From assembly GCF_947179165.1 (NCBI RefSeq), contig NC_077241.1, positions 79,261,648-79,325,647 on the forward strand: 64,000 nucleotides of DNA, in the 5' to 3' direction. This document shows positions 51,501-63,154 of the stretch, piece after piece. Below the pieces are notes generated by a model. That model was not told where the DNA came from and searched no databases. It saw nothing but the letters and a program-made list of their open reading frames with translations. The position numbers and the translations under genes were made by a program. This stretch comes from Solanum dulcamara. Its lineage: Eukaryota > Streptophyta > Magnoliopsida > Solanales > Solanaceae. Numbering within the stretch: the first letter of the stretch is position 1; each line of letters begins with the position of its first letter.

Positions 51501-52646
51501 ACTTCAATGTGAAGGTTGGAAATCAGTATTTTGCAATCCTAAAAGGCCTGCATTTTTAGGAGATATACCTATTTCTCTCTATGATGTGGTCAGCCAAAAC
51601 AAGAGATGGTCTGTGGGCCTTCTTGAAGTTGCTTTCTCAAAATATAGCCCATTAACTTTTGGGGTTCAGTCCATGGGCTTTGTTATGGCCCATTGTTATG
51701 CTCACTATGCATTTTGGCCCATTTGGTCTATACCAATTATTCTATATGCATTCATCCCTCAACTTACTCTTCTCAATAGGGTTACCATCTTTCCAAAGGT
51801 ATGTACCAATCCATTAGTTCTTTCACTAGTATAGATATTACAATGAGATAATAACATTTTTGGTCCATAGAGATTACAATGAGATAATAACATTTTTGGT
51901 CCATATATATTACTACTAAGTTTTGTTTTTGGTCCTTATGATGATATATGACTCTGCATATTTAATGTTCAATTAATTAAATCATGTGTTGTGTTCTCTT
52001 TCGTGTAGAAAATAATAGAAGTTTATTACCATTAAATATGAAGTATATGTACATATATAACATATCAAATTTCTTTTTCTATTGATTGCAGGTTTCAGAT
52101 CCTTGTTTTTTCTTATATGTTTTCATGTTCCTTGGAGCATATGGACAAGATTTCTTGATTTTTATGTCTTATCAAGGGACATTTAAAAGGTGGTGGAGTG
52201 ACCAAAGAATGTGGATGATAAGGGGATTAACATCTTTTCTTTTTGGAACAATTGAGTATTTAACTAAACACTTGGGCATATCGACACAAGGGTTCAATGT
52301 AACAAGCAAAGTAGTCGATAATGACCAAGGTAAAAGGTACCATCAAGGAATTTTTGAGTTTGGGGTTGTTTCGCCCATGTTCGTGATGCTAGCAACAACA
52401 TCAATCATCAATTTAGTAGCATTCCTCGAATCATTCGCACAAATTTTCAAGGGTGATCAAAATTTGGATGAATTCTTTATCCAAATGTTTATTGCTGGTT
52501 TTGTAGTAATAAATTGTTTGCCAATTTATGAAGCTATGATTTTGAGAGGTGATAAAGGAAGAATGCCTACAAGGGTCACCATTTTCTCAACATTTCTTGC
52601 TGGTACTCTCTATATGGCATTTGCTTTTCTTCTAAGAAGTGTGTAA
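46197..52646 (+). CDS. CslG: CslG copy C: intact cellulose-synthase-like G glycosyltransferase, six exons
   Basis: Exons 46197-46826, 49270-49422, 49774-49899, 50502-50945, 51451-51798 and 52092-52646 encode 751 residues; all introns are GT-AG in phase 0. It is a membrane GT2 enzyme. Two N-terminal membrane spans (about 36-50 and 62-82) precede CTADPYKEPP (121-130). Catalytic motifs are VSDDGGS (D157/D158), LDCDM (320-322), VEDYYTGYR (E461/D462) and QNKRW (500-504). Several C-terminal spans follow. Length and sequence fit CslG; I see close similarity to Arabidopsis CslG1 as I remember it. Members of the related CslG/CslM group in other plants attach glucuronic acid to triterpenoid or steroid aglycones, so a role in saponin or glycoalkaloid chemistry is possible but unproven. 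DPCFF replaces DPWFF of copy B at the start of exon 6. Intron 1 (2.44 kb) holds an extra 1.2 kb. Confidence 0.93.
48079..48365. repeat. two-copy tandem repeat, period 152
   Basis: CATGTTTTGTTGACTA starts at 48079 and at 48231. Both units carry TTTAGCCAAATATTGTCACA and TTTGGTGGTGCACCCGTTGC with very few differences, so the duplication is young. Confidence 0.88.
48469..48506. repeat. (AT)n microsatellite
   Basis: About 19 uninterrupted AT units in intron 1 of CslG-C. Confidence 0.9.
49949..50428. mobile_element. fold-back MITE in intron 3 of CslG-C
   Basis: The longer version of the element at 39059-39434, with AAGGAAAAAGGGG and CCTTTTCCCT ends. It keeps an internal stretch (about 50020-50090, with CTCTATCATCGAAC) lost from B. 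Confidence 0.7.
50990..51190. mobile_element. small inverted-repeat element in intron 4 of CslG-C
   Basis: Counterpart of 40000-40205, with the same CAACTTTTTTCGTGGCAA and TTGCCATGAAAAAGTTG ends, so it was in place before the duplication. Confidence 0.6.
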
Positions 52647-53202
52647 TAGCAAAGTTTTTTTTTTAACTTTGGCACTTTTTGTTATTGTTTTGTAGTCTTA
52701 TTACTTTGTTTAGTTGAAGAAGCCAATATTAGATTTAGTTGATATATTCAAGAATAAAAGGATCATGGAGATTTATAGAGTGCAAATAATGTTGTACTTC
52801 TTTGTATTTTAGTGTATGTGAAGCAAGTGTTGTATTTTGGATATTAATTAGTGATTTTTTTTTCCAAATTTTGAACTTCTATGTCCATAAACTCTTTTTT
52901 CCGTTCATGTTCAAATAAAAATTTAATTTCTGAACTTTTTTTTTACTTCAACTTCAAATACTCTTTTTCTTCAGCTGAAAAAAAAAGACTTTTGACTATC
53001 ATATGTCTTATCAAAACTAAAAAAAGATTTGTCATATTTAATTTCATATTCTAAGCTCTCTCTATAAACTATAGTACGCAACACCTTTGTGTGCCTTACA
53101 AATTCCTAGAAATTCAACAAAACTAGGCAGTCTTTCAAATTCCCCTTTTTTATATAAAAGAAAGACTTGCATCATTTCTCGATTTGCGTGTGTTATTGAC
53201 AT

Positions 53203-54796
53203 TCATGTATTAGGAGCCTTATTAATATTGATAACAAGAGCTTCTACATTTGAAAAGTCTCTTTCAATATTGTCAACAGTGCTAGAGGATGAACTACTAG
53301 CACTAGACAATTCTTCAATTATCACCACATGTTGCTCGTGCTCTTCTCTGCTAACCGTTGTATCGTGTTGCTCCCTTTCCTCTTCGATGATATTCGAAGG
53401 GTTGTTATTAGAAGCTGGTTGTTGTGGAGGTTGTGGATTTTTATTGGTAATAATGACATGACATCGACAGAGTGGACAAGAGAAGTTTGAACGGAGCCAA
53501 TGGCGTATGCATTCCGCATGAAAAATGTGCTTACAAGATGGTAGCTGGTGTAACTCCTCTTTGATCTCAAAATCTCCTAAACAAACACAACACCTGTGAT
53601 ATTTTTCGTCATAATGTTAGTAATAGAATGACAATACAATAACAACGTCTCAGTCACAAACTAGTTAAGATCGACTATATATGAATCCTCTCCGTTTCAT
53701 TTTAGTATAGAATGACAAGTATAACAGAATTCTTGAAGTAGACTTGTTAGCATAACTAGTTCTGTTTTTTTTTTCTTCACACAGATTTCGGGGCAATAGC
53801 TACTTCGAGACCAACTCCAACAATATCGAGATTGAAATGAAATTTTAGTTACACTCCATGTTAGCTTTCTTGGAACTAATTGATAGGCACTTCGTATTTT
53901 ATAGAACAGAGGGGAAATGATATGCAACATCTATTAAGGTAAAAAAAATAGTCGTGGTAGTGAACGAAAGCCCTCTCCCTGGTCAAAAAGAAAAGGGTTT
54001 TTGTGCACTACCACGACTATCTTTATGTGATACCACATAAGGCTTATTTTTCGTGATAACTATGAAATAGATGGTGAAATCAATTCATCAGGACGACATC
54101 TCTCAGAGAAAAGAGAAACAAAAGATGAGAGAATCCCGCCTTTTATTCTGACTATCTTAGGATAGAAGACTTGATAGACCATCTCAGAGGACGAACGGAA
54201 AAAAACATGGATTTAACAAGCAACACAAATAAGAATCTAAGTTTCAACTTACTGAGAATCCCTCATCATTGAATGTTCATCGAATAGTATCACAGGAAGC
54301 TTATTCTTGAGCATCCCCTTTACATCTACACCACTCTGTAAAACAAGAAAAAACTATTAGCAAACAAGAAAGACCAAATTTTTTAAGTTTGTAAACTATG
54401 GTTTCTTGAAAAAACATGAAACTCAAAACTATGTTGTTCGGACTCTCAAAAAATGCTCCCATAAATGCTCCCGCACCCATGTTAGATTCTCTAAAAATAC
54501 ACTACATTCAAAGGATCCGACACAATAACAGTCGACATTTTTTGAAGAGTTCGAGCAGCATAGAAATCAAGAAGAGAACTAACATGAATAATAGCTTGAT
54601 TTGAACTTCTTGGAAGTATTGTAACAGGGGAATTAGAACCAATAGAAGCCCTTCTTTTAAGATAAAACAAGTAAAACAAAAGAAACAAGATTATAGAAAA
54701 AAGTATTGGAATTGAAAAGATGAAAGCTTGATAAAGTTTAAGTTGAAGTGCTTGAGGATACAAATGAGGTGGGCTAGGAGACTCAGATAACCCCAT
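53203..54796 (-). CDS. ATL-type RING-H2 E3 ubiquitin ligase, complete, three exons
   Basis: Exons 54796-54584, 54335-54253 and 53593-53203 give 228 residues. One membrane span (about 22-46) follows a short Pro-rich start; KLYQAFIFSIPILFSI resembles Arabidopsis ATL7/ATL58/ATL59 as I remember them. The RING-H2 finger is complete: C100, C103, C119, H121, H124, C127, C138 and C141, with Trp131 and Pro139 at the usual E2-contact positions. The tail is Glu/Ser/Asn-rich, without a recognised domain. Such proteins recruit an E2 and ubiquitinate targets at membranes; the substrate is unknown. The exon 1 donor CAT|gttagt is weak, so the first junction is less certain than the second (CA|G across TCTCA|gtaagt). 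It lies tail to tail with CslG-C, about 560 bases apart. Confidence 0.87.
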
Positions 54797-54880
54797 TGAA
54801 AAAAAAAATAGACACTTAAAACTAAGTTTAATGGAAAAAAATATTACAAGCTTAATATGTATACAGAAACCTTATAGCTT

Positions 54881-54888
54881 TTTATATA
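54881..54888 (-). promoter_or_regulatory. probable TATA box of the RING-H2 gene
   Basis: TATATAAA on the minus strand 85 bases before the ATG. The truncated copy at 42188 has no counterpart because homology ends before the promoter. Confidence 0.5.
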
Positions 54889-54899
54889 CAAATCAAGAT

Positions 54900-57800
54900 C
54901 AAGAAAATGGGAAAAAAGATGAAAAAAGGGATGTTTATTTTTTGGATTTTAATTGAGATTTGAAAAATGTGAAGTGTTTTTTGGAATCAATTAAGTGATC
55001 AACATTATATGATTACTTTATTTACACTTTTTAATTGATGTGACGTATTTATAATTTGCCACTAAGATTTTAAACATATAAATAAGGTAAAAAGAAACAG
55101 GTCCCTCATTCCACTCTTTCATGTTCATCTTTTTTGCATAGGATTCAATCATAGTTCTCCCACTGGGAACAGATAAATAATGATAATGATAAAATTTGTC
55201 ACTTACCTTATGAATGTATCATTTGAAAATCATAGGATTGCATAGTGTTATGGATGAAAAAGATAAAAATAACATCTTAAAACTATAGATAAGTATAGGG
55301 AAAAGGTCCAATTTGCTCATCCACTGTACAAAATATCTTAATTTTATGTAACTTTACTTCATACTCTTGTTCTTAGTCAGTAGTAGAATTCACGTGTCAG
55401 AATATTATGGCAAAAAGGTTAAAGACTTACCCTCACTAGTCTTTTTCACTTTTGACAAGACTCCCACGCAAAACAAGTTTATTTATTTATGATTTTTTTC
55501 TAAATTAGATAATCAATCAACTTCATAAGATAGTCATTAAGGTGGTGAGCACTGATCAGATAAGCCTGACTTACCTTTAAGTTAATTACTTTTTCATGTA
55601 ATGAAAACCAATAATGCAACATTTTATTGGGGCAATTTTGTTGAAACCTAACTTCAAATAGAGATGTCATTCTTGAATTTAACAAGGAAATATATTATTT
55701 TCTTATATAAAGTAGCTCGTTTGGCCAAATTTGTAAAATACTTTAATTTAAAGAAAAAATAGTTCCATAAAAATAAAACTGCTCTTTTCAACTTCAGTTG
55801 CTTCTCAAAAATACTTTTTTTTTCCTCTAAAAGTGTCACATGAAAATAAATTATTAGTGATATTTATTTTATGTAATCTAAACATTTGGAATTTATTCTG
55901 TTTTGACATCCATAAAATGAGTGGTTCTTCCACAAACTACACTCAAAACTCAAAAGTGTTTTCACATAAATGAACTGTTTTCTTTTCTAGAAAAGGTAAC
56001 CCTTTGGAGTGAACTAGTATTTTGGGCTTGAGACTTTTGTGTCGAAGGTCTAAAGTTCGAAATCCTTTGTTAGTGAAAGCAAGAAATTTGTCTTCTGGAT
56101 TGAGCTCGTTGCATTGAGTTTACCTAATACGAATTATCTCTCGTGTGATTTGCGAGCTACTGCATAAAACGGAAGTTTTATCCTTTGCATATTAAAAAAA
56201 ATTTGTCATTGAAAAAAATACCTAGAAATAAAGTACTACTATTATTAGTGGGCCCTACACATGCATATATTCATGGGTATTTTACTTAAATCACATAGTG
56301 AAAAAAACCAATTAAAATTTATTCTAACTTTTTTGGTAATTACTCGAATTCTCTCTTTTTTCCAGATTTCTGATACATACGAATGATGCTAATACATCGC
56401 GATTTGATACATAAGTCATTTTCATGATACATCTTTAGTTGATACAAACCAAACATTGTATCAATAAAACTTATGAATCAGCTTATAACACCTAATATAT
56501 CATGAACACAACAAAAATAGCAGTAAAACTTATGTTTTACTGATACATTTTGTGTTTGGTTTGTATCAACTAGCGATATATCATGAAAATGACTTATGTA
56601 TCAAATCGCGATGTATCAACATTATTTTTATGTATCAAAAGAGGAATTTTTAAATTTTTTACAAATAAAAGAGAATAATTGAAAATATAGGAATATAAGA
56701 TGTGTAATTGAATAATTTTTCCAATATTCATATGCACCTATCACTTGTTGATACCATAAAAAGGGGTCCATCCATAAACTCATGAGATGTCATATCATAT
56801 TTGCACTCTCTATCCACCGAAGCAAGGATATTCTCAAAAACAATAAGAATAAATAAATAAATAAACTAAATAACTACACTTTAATCCCAAATTAAATAAA
56901 ATTTACAACTATTTTTGCTTTATTCATGTTGATTTTAGAATACTTATCTTAGTTAAACTACATTTATGTTGGCCGTCAATTCACTAAAATACTCTTTTGT
57001 GTCACTTTGAGGTCGACTATGCTTCTCTAATCTCATAGATCGAGCAGAGTTTTTTCAAAATAAGCTATTATTTTAAAAATTAATCCAAAATAAGTTTCTA
57101 ATTTTTAAAAGATTAATCAAGCCAAAAGGAAAATGAATCATTTTAAGGTACATAGGCTAATATTTCCAAGAGTCTAGCTCATGGCTTGTGTTAGCTAGCC
57201 GTCAAAGCGACAAAAATCATGATAAATTAAGATTTTTAGAGACTAAAATACTAATTGATTTTTTTTGTTAGCCTTGATAAGCAAACAATTTGATAGTGTA
57301 CTATTGAAAAATAACAGATACTCGATAAATGAGCATAAATTGATCTGAATATCATCATATTTCAAAAAAGAAAAAAGAAATTATAGTAGTCTAAAAGAAA
57401 AAAGAAATATAGTAGTCTAGGATATTGACCTTTTAAGTCAAGCCAAAGGATTAAAATAAAAATAGGGTTCAATTTAATGATGTGATCATAAAGTTATTCA
57501 ACTTTACATATGAAGACAAGTTTACCACTTGTTAAGAGACTTGTATGCATTAGTGCAAGATCTTGTTTCCTGATAGTGAGCACTAGCCGTTTATGACGGG
57601 GTGATCACTACATTAATTAACTAATTTAATTAAGCAAATTATTGTTAAGAAAATATCTTCTCTATACCTATGGTAAATCTGACCTATATCAAATCTACTA
57701 CCTTTATTTTTTTCTATCATGATATCTGAATCAACTTGTGTAAATTTTGATTAGTTCATTGAGTACTTGCTATCTTCACCTTGAGCCAATTAGGTGGGAT

Positions 57801-58460
57801 TTGATCTTTTGTTGTAGGTTAGCCAGCTTGGTTACCTACACAAGTGGGATGCTCCGCGCTTTCTCCAACACAAGCTGAATAATCAGATAATTTTATTCAT
57901 CAAGGCTTAAGCATATAAGAATTAATATTTTATCCACTAAGATTTAGATAATTGAGAAAAAATCATTGTATATCTAAGTTTTTTTTCATTAATAGTTAAT
58001 AGCTATAACCAACTTGCTCTTTCTTTATGTCTCCATTTACTAGTTTTTGCACTGTGTGTGTCCATTTTACTAGTTTTAAATTTATAACGTCCAACAACTT
58101 TACAAAGATGCAATCTCACTTAATGTGGGCATTTTCTTGGAATAAACTCATGTTTTTTGTTTGTGGGGTGGGAAAATATTCTCATCATTTCCCTAATCTA
58201 TTTCTCAAAGTGGGAAATGAGGTCATCCTCAAACTACACCATTGAATCAGATTCTCAAGATTTCCCATAAAGCAAAAGAAAATAATAAAAAAAATAATTA
58301 AACTTATCTAGTAGTATATAAAGTAATCTGACTTTGGAAAAATTCTTAGCAATCAACATAAAATGACTATTTTATGACATATGTTAAGGTGGAAGCCAAC
58401 ACTGTTGTCTTAATGCAATCAACACAAAAATTTGAACCATATGTCTAAATCATAACCCAC
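54900..58460. other. gene-free intergenic region
   Basis: Apart from the inverted repeat at 56371-56637, I see no supportable gene or element. Frames at 55500-55839 and 58027-58245 lack domains and splice context. Confidence 0.55.
56371..56637. mobile_element. long near-perfect inverted repeat (MITE-like), arms about 100 bp
   Basis: The left arm (56371-56472) carries AATACATCGCGATTTGATAC, ATAAGTCATTTTCATGATAC and GTTGATACAAACCAAACA. The right arm (56533-56637) is the reverse complement of all three blocks with few mismatches. Weaker pairing (CTCTCTTTT/AAAGAGAA) extends to about 56345 and 56680. GATACAT is repeated within each arm. Confidence 0.88.
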
Positions 58461-58464
58461 AAAA

Positions 58465-58542
58465 ATGGCCAGCTCTGCCTTTGGAAGCAACAAAAAGAAA
58501 AGAAAAAGTTGTTTCTCAAGATTTTCTATAAAAGGACATTGA
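58465..58542 (+). CDS. candidate 25-codon small ORF, doubtful
   Basis: It starts in a good context (AAAAATGGCC) and encodes MASSAFGSNKKKRKSCFSRF plus five residues. A Lys-rich N-terminus followed by SCFSRFS recalls the start of a family of small plant proteins of unknown role, but the conserved later part is not found downstream. Its stop overlaps the start of the next small ORF (TGATG). It may be a gene relic. Confidence 0.2.
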   Translation: MASSAFGSNKKKRKSCFSRFSIKGH

Positions 58543-58646
58543 TGAAGTATAAGCCCCGGGGAAAGACAAAGGAAGTGAAGCTTGCGAAACAAGCTAGTAG
58601 CTACAGCAGTCCTCCGGAGGGGAAGTCAAAACTCATGTTCAAGTAA
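58542..58646 (+). CDS. candidate 34-residue small basic ORF, doubtful
   Basis: It starts at the ATG overlapping the previous stop and encodes a Lys-rich peptide containing SSYSSPPEGKSK. Base composition is clearly less AT-rich than the surroundings. A TATAAAAG at 58527-58534 lies too close upstream to drive this ATG. I do not recognise a family. Confidence 0.18.
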   Translation: MKYKPRGKTKEVKLAKQASSYSSPPEGKSKLMFK

Positions 58647-58724
58647 ATGAATTTTTACATGCATGACAATGTGTTGAATTGGCAGGTTACTTGATGAAGA
58701 AGGGAAAATTGTGAACTATGAGAT

Positions 58725-58870
58725 CAGTTCAGCTTTCACACACCTCAACTAATCCCACGTAGTACATGCTACCTCCCACAAGCACAAGTACCAAATAACT
58801 CTCCATCAAGGCTTGGACAGACGAGAAGCAACCCCTAGTGTTTCTCAGCCCATTTCCAGCCCATTTCATT
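58725..58870. repeat. dispersed Solanaceae repeat remnant
   Basis: ATCCCACGTAGTACATGCTA, ACCAAATAACTCTCCATCAA and GGCTTGGACAGACGAGAAGC resemble a repeat found in many Solanaceae introns and spacers. Class and borders are not fixed. Confidence 0.4.
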
Positions 58871-59210
58871 GTCCATTAGGCCACCTTCTCACGTTAAAAA
58901 TTCTATAATTCAGAGATATGGTAATCTGACTTGACAACCAAAGAGATCAGAAAAGTAAAAATCAAGGATCATCTTTATATATCAAATGCTCAATAATGCT
59001 ACTATTATATTTAAGAACCAAATTGGAGGATATTAAAGCAGAATGCAATACCAACTTTCAGTAATATAAAAGAATAGTACAAATTGATATTGTTTTACTT
59101 TGAAAAAGACTGTAATTACTTAAACATCTGAAAGGTGCGATGAGGAAAACTTGCCTCCTCTCCGTTATCGTCTTTTACAGCTGAACTGATACACAAACTA
59201 ACTAATCAAA

Positions 59211-61726
59211 CTAGTATTTCCTTTTCCTAATCTTGAAACTGGAAGATCGGATAACATCATCATCAGCTACCAGTGTTGCCTCGAGGGCTGCAATGGATTC
59301 AGGTTTAGTAAAATAAGTGAACAGGAGGTAGATTCCGTCCAAGTACGTATTTGTCTCTCCAGCTTTGTTTTTTCTCCTAATGCTGTATGCAAGTGGAATA
59401 ACCCCTCGGTTGAAGACCTCCACATACATCCCGCCACCAGCAACCAGCAACTGAGCAAGAGAAAGAAAAACAAAAGATTAAAACTTGCATCGTCAATTAG
59501 CCAGTAACGTGTGCAACTGAAATTGATGGGAGACAATATTAGAACTGATAAATCCATAACACAGCTGCGATAAGTCTATAATGTAAGTTTTTAGATAAAA
59601 TGGTCGTATACTTTAATATTGCCCCTCACGTGCGGGCCTGATTCCTTTACTATGAGTCAAGCATGTGAAAATCTATTTTTTGATAATGGGTGGCAATGAG
59701 AGCGTGCTCTAATACCATGCTGAAGCGAGTTACTTGGTTGGTTAGACGGAGCAGCTGATTAAGAGCAAAACACAAAAACATGGGGAACATTGGCACTTAC
59801 CAGTGTGTCTATTTGATTGGCCTGTTAGGCAAGCTGAAATGATGTAAATGTTGGAACAATATAGGAAAAAAAAATGTGCTGATGCTCAACTTTTCTCTCT
59901 CTTCTGGTTTATCAGGCATTTAACAAAATGAAAGTTTCCCCAATTATTTGTATGTAAAAGATGACAGATAATTTCATCAACTTTAAGTCAATTCATACTC
60001 AGTGTAATCCCACATGTGAGGTCTGGGAAGGGTAGTGTGTACGCAACCTTACCCCTACTTAATAAAGGTATATACGTTGTTTCTGATAGACCCTGGGCTC
60101 AAGTAAAACAAAACAACAATCAGTAATAAAAGGAAATACACTAGTAAACGAGTCATATAGAAAATAGAGTTTCATCAACTTTAAGTAATTTTATCATTGT
60201 TCTCTGCAGCTGTGCACATGCCTATTTTTCTAGTAGACGTCGAATATAACATCAAAACTGAGATGGGCAAACCAAAACACAATTATTATCGATGTTCACA
60301 GGGAAGAGTGATAAGGTGATAATAGCCATCATATCAAGGCTTTTGGACTTGAAAAGCAGACGGGAAAAAAAGAAAAAGATTAAAATGGAGGTTCTTACAC
60401 GGGAACAAGAAGAACGAAAATTGTAGTAGAAGCTGAGAGTAACTTTCTTTTTACTTAGATCATGTCCATGTCAGCTTAAATTATAACGGAATGTTGAATT
60501 ATACACCCAAACTCTGTAAGTGTTATTAGGTCCAAAGCTCAGATTTCCCAAAGAATGACATTCTAGTGAGTAGACAAAAAAAAGGAAGTATATTCTATCA
60601 CAATCCTGTGCTTAAATTATCAATTACAAGCTCGAAACTTCTTTTGCTCTCATGCTTCCACCCTTTTTCACAAACGGGAGAAAAAAACAGATTTTCTAGC
60701 CAAGAGAAACAAGAACGAAGAAACTAGAGAGTAATGACAGTCAAATTATAGGGAATAAATTACAGTTTCAATCTTGAACTTTTCGCCGTAGCTTATCTTT
60801 TTATCATGATCAAACTGAATATCAAATCTTTTCTTCCTGCATTCATCTTCCCTTATTTCAAATGAGCATAATTATCTTCATTTCTCAGTTCACATTGGAA
60901 TCAGCTGAAGAGTTTCAAATGACAAAACATGCAACTCAACTTCTGATAAAAATACTTAACTCCCTCAGTCCTAATGTATGTCATTTTTCACTTCTCATTC
61001 ATGAACTACAACAAACATATTAAAAATTTATTCTTTGCCTTCACCATTTGGATACTAAGAGAATTACAACTTATAATACTTTCTCGTGCAGTTTCCAAAT
61101 ATCTAAATCTTACTTATACAAAATGAATAAATCTAGTTCAATCCATCTCCAAAAGTCAGTCAAATTGACTCTAAATAAGAAAAAAAGCCCCAAACAAATT
61201 GTGAACAAATAGAGTATTAGATTCAAAAGCAACAATTTTTAGAACTCTGAACTTCAATTCTCATGCTCAAACAGTCAAATCAGAAAACTCAAAATCCACC
61301 AAATTGAGCTTAGCCTTGCAAGTTAACAAGCAAAATTCCTACATGGGTACCAAGAATTATCAAAACAAAGATTGTTACCTCTTCATATTTCTGGGTAAGA
61401 GCAAGTCTTTCATCTTCAGACATATCGGGTCTCAAAACCACCATAGTTTCATAAGGGCGTAACCCAGGTGGGCACTGCGGTTCCTCTTTATCTTCAACTG
61501 CAGAAATCCCCGACCATGGAGTAGTCGGTGGCTCATCATTGTTTCCTCCACCGAATCCACCCTCAAAGAAAGAACCCGAAAATTCTAGAGTTTGGGCTTT
61601 CAAGATTTGACCAGAATTATTGACCCTTTTGGTGAAACCCCTGAAGCTGAAGGGTATTGAAGGTGTAGAAGAAGAGAGCGTGGAGGTGAGAGATGGGAGT
61701 ACTGATGGAGAAGAAGAAGACGCCAT
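59211..61726 (-). CDS. PRPS6: plastid 30S ribosomal protein bS6c, complete, two exons
   Basis: Exons 61726-61379 and 59450-59211 (GAG|gtaaca, ctcag|TTG) give 195 residues. Residues 1 to about 44 are Ser-rich with few acidic residues, a typical chloroplast transit peptide. A Gly-rich linker follows, then the S6 fold from LRPYETMVVLRPDMSEDER (89-107) through KYEELLVAGGGMYVEVFNRG and YLLFTYFTKP to the basic end KIRKRKY. It is nuclear-encoded and acts in the plastid ribosome small subunit. The intron splits the S6 domain after KYEE and is 1.93 kb, with a SINE fragment inside. I see no defect. Confidence 0.95.
60000..60100 (-). mobile_element. SINE 3' fragment in bS6c intron, sense to the gene
   Basis: The reverse strand reads CCCAGGGTCTATCAGAAACA, GGTTGCGTACACACTACCC and CCCAGACCTCACATGTGGGA, the same family as 16500-16642. 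No head or target duplication is seen. Confidence 0.75.
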
Positions 61727-62087
61727 TGTTGTTGAGAGATAAAGTGGATAAGGAGGAAGAAATTCACAATTTCCAGTTCAGAGTTCAGACATTGGTAAAA
61801 CTGTAGAAGAGAAATTTATTGGTTTTTTGTTTAACTACCCACAAGAATTGAAAAATGCTACTTTACTTTTATCTACATTGCCTGTCATATTGCATTTTTT
61901 CGATAATTAATTTAACTAATTTTTAAAATTAAATTAAATTATATTTATTAGATATTCAAAAATTATACGAAAAATATGATATATTACAATTTTTTTTAAT
62001 CTTAAAATGTTAATCAACATTCATATTGTTTGACTCTAATAAAAAAAACAATAACAATTAAAAAGGAACAGAAAAAGTACAAAATTA

Positions 62088-62409
62088 TTGGTATATTCTA
62101 ATTTTGGTCCTTGTGAATTGTGATGTTTAAGTTAATATATATTATCTACAATTAATTGAAATGGACACTTCTAATAATTATGTTCAATATTCACAAATAT
62201 ATCATAATTGTTAATTGTTTTATCACTTGATTGTTCATTAAATGTTAAATTTATACTAATGCTCCATGCTTAACCGTAATATAGTTTAAAAATACTTCAA
62301 ATGTAATTTACATTCTACATAAAGGGATTAAAGATATATATTTTTTAATTAATTAAAAATTAAATGTATTTGGTTCGATACCACAAGGACCAAAATTTAA
62401 ATTTACCAA
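62088..62409. mobile_element. MITE with ~28-bp inverted ends
   Basis: Left TTGGTATATTCTAATTTTGG followed by TCCTTGTG; right CACAAGGACC then AAAATTTAAATTTACCAA, its reverse complement with few changes. About 320 bp, no coding capacity. Confidence 0.72.
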
Positions 62410-62926
62410 TATTGAGGGACCAAAAAGTTGTTATCCATTTAGTCATTGTACAAGGTTATATTTATTTATTTATTGTTTTTTTCTTCTTAACTATGGGAAG
62501 GAGGTTGAAGTAAGCAAAATTTGAATGATGAATTTGGTGAAGATATCCTAAATCCTAATAAACAAGGAAACGTTTATGCGATATTTTAGCAAAACAAAAA
62601 AGAATATCACTATTATATATGTTAAATCAAATTGCAATGCTTGTATAGGCCTTTCAAACATGTCATGAACTCGAATTACATTTGGTTAATCAAGATTTTA
62701 AACTGTCATCCTATACATGATTCATGTTGTTGCCAATAGACTCGAGGATGACTTGTCATGCTTCTAGGCGTGATTCTTGTAGAATGTGTTCAGTTGTCTT
62801 CGACTTTTTATAAATGAATCGACAATCCAAGAGGATACCAAGAAACAACATATTCTAGAACCCTCAATTCATTTGACTAAGGAGACATCAAGGAATACGC
62901 ATCGCATCTAGGTAAGCAATGCCTTA

Positions 62927-63154
62927 TCAAATAGATTCATTGATAAAAGGATAGTTCGAAATTTGCAATATAAGTGGAAACATGCTATAGTGATTTTTAG
63001 TGCATTTATTTAGCATATCTACAAAACAATGAAACTCTATACAATATTGGCTTATGACATGCCCCAAGTAGTATGCCCGCTGCTTAACAAACGAGCACTC
63101 GAACAAGGCCTTAGCAAAAATTACTGGGTTTGTTAGAACCCGTACTAAGCACAC
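62927..63154 (-). mobile_element. possible Ty3/gypsy reverse-transcriptase scrap
   Basis: One frame reads FAKALFECSFVKQRAYYLGH followed by VIS. This recalls the KCSF..V.YLGH(V/I)IS block of Ty3/gypsy reverse transcriptases. The expected continuation is not found, so it is a heavily decayed remnant or a chance match. Confidence 0.35.

Larger units (their letters stand above)
45699..53845. repeat. right unit of the CslG/RING segmental duplication
   Basis: About 8.1 kb matching 35749-42820. The extra length is mostly the 1.2-kb segment in CslG-C intron 1 (47503-48736). The right border lies inside intron 2 of the complete RING-H2 gene, so this unit is the one attached to the original downstream sequence. 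Confidence 0.92.

Noticed and set aside
53087..53570. 124-codon plus-strand and 82-codon minus-strand frames
   Set aside because: Shadows of exon 3 of the RING-H2 gene; only the minus frame with the C3H2C3 finger is conserved in both copies.
59267..59557. 96-codon minus frame overlapping bS6c exon 2
   Set aside because: It is out of frame with the conserved S6 sequence and runs into the intron.
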